Below, in pieces: positions 46,759 through 46,769 of a stretch of DNA of 46,769 bases (position 1 is its first letter; each line of letters begins with the position of its first letter). Under the pieces are notes generated by a model. That model was not told the DNA's origin. It made no database searches and was given only the letters and a program-made list of their open reading frames with translations. The stretch is from an archaeon (lineage in GTDB: Archaea; Nanobdellota; Nanobdellia; Pacearchaeales; GW2011-AR1). The position numbers were made by a program, and so were the translations under genes. The DNA is taken from NCBI GenBank assembly GCA_027343665.1, contig DAHWKL010000001.1, positions 1 through 46,769 on the forward strand. Direction: 5' to 3'.

Positions 46759-46769
46759 AAAAGATCATT

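Noticed and set aside
1-46769. CRISPR array, insertion sequence, prophage or replication origin
   Set aside because: I saw no regularly spaced repeats, transposase or integrase, phage structural gene or Orc1/Cdc6 gene in the window.

Overview
The window reads as a stretch of an AT-rich archaeal chromosome, most likely from a small-genome DPANN-type lineage (Woesearchaeota or Pacearchaeota-like; this placement is an inference). Many start codons lie 23-29 bases after a TATA box and have no Shine-Dalgarno site, as in leaderless archaeal transcripts. A minority of genes use GGTGA or GGAGG sites. Genes are packed with 1-4 base overlaps. The archaeal traits include a group 3b-type NiFe hydrogenase, DUF5752 proteins, GH57 and GH15 glycosidases, and many Asn-glycosylation-rich secreted proteins with a C-terminal membrane anchor and a Lys/Arg-rich tail.

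Layout. 1-3760: cell-surface proteins, including three tandem paralogues (the first cut by the window edge). 3860-9400: a possible acidic miniprotein, a secreted matrixin-like metalloprotease, a 22-cysteine protein, a phosphoribosyltransferase-like protein in operon with an RQC-UvrD fusion helicase, and two small membrane proteins. 9476-13858: an NlpC/P60-like secreted protein, a short-chain dehydrogenase, and an msrA-methyltransferase-msrB repair operon. 13932-17696: a membrane-anchored subtilisin and two unknown genes. 17700-19546: a manganese-type operon (DtxR/MntR repressor, a 36-residue protein, NRAMP transporter) with a 7-4-7 palindromic operator at its promoter. 19629-24788: a four-gene surface operon, one product of which ends in a Bacteroidetes-type T9SS sorting domain. 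24793-26774: five tandem genes carrying six copies of a domain I do not recognise. 26882-30874: UppP, a beta-propeller surface protein and unknowns. 30963-36153: a hydrogenase maturation operon (hypA, hypC, an unknown gene, an M52 protease) converging on the hydrogenase structural operon (beta, gamma, delta, alpha). 36270-42000: a DEAD-box helicase, GIY-YIG protein, a 53-residue basic protein, a radical SAM-nucleotidyltransferase pair, an AlaE-like exporter, a second nucleotidyltransferase and tRNA-Asp. 42064-46743: a five-gene alpha-glucan operon (GH57, DUF5752, MinD-like ATPase, DUF5752, GH15).

Taken together the genes suggest a fermentative anaerobe. It would break down an alpha-glucan store, re-oxidise NAD(P)H through a cytosolic hydrogenase, repair oxidised methionine, import manganese, and put much of its coding capacity into surface and secreted proteins, some apparently acquired from bacteria. 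I saw no CRISPR array, insertion sequence, rRNA gene or replication initiator gene. The least explained parts are the tandem domain family at 24793-26774, the T9SS-like tail at 22977-23675, the small ORFs inside or beside operons, and the MinD-DUF5752 pair inside the glucan operon.
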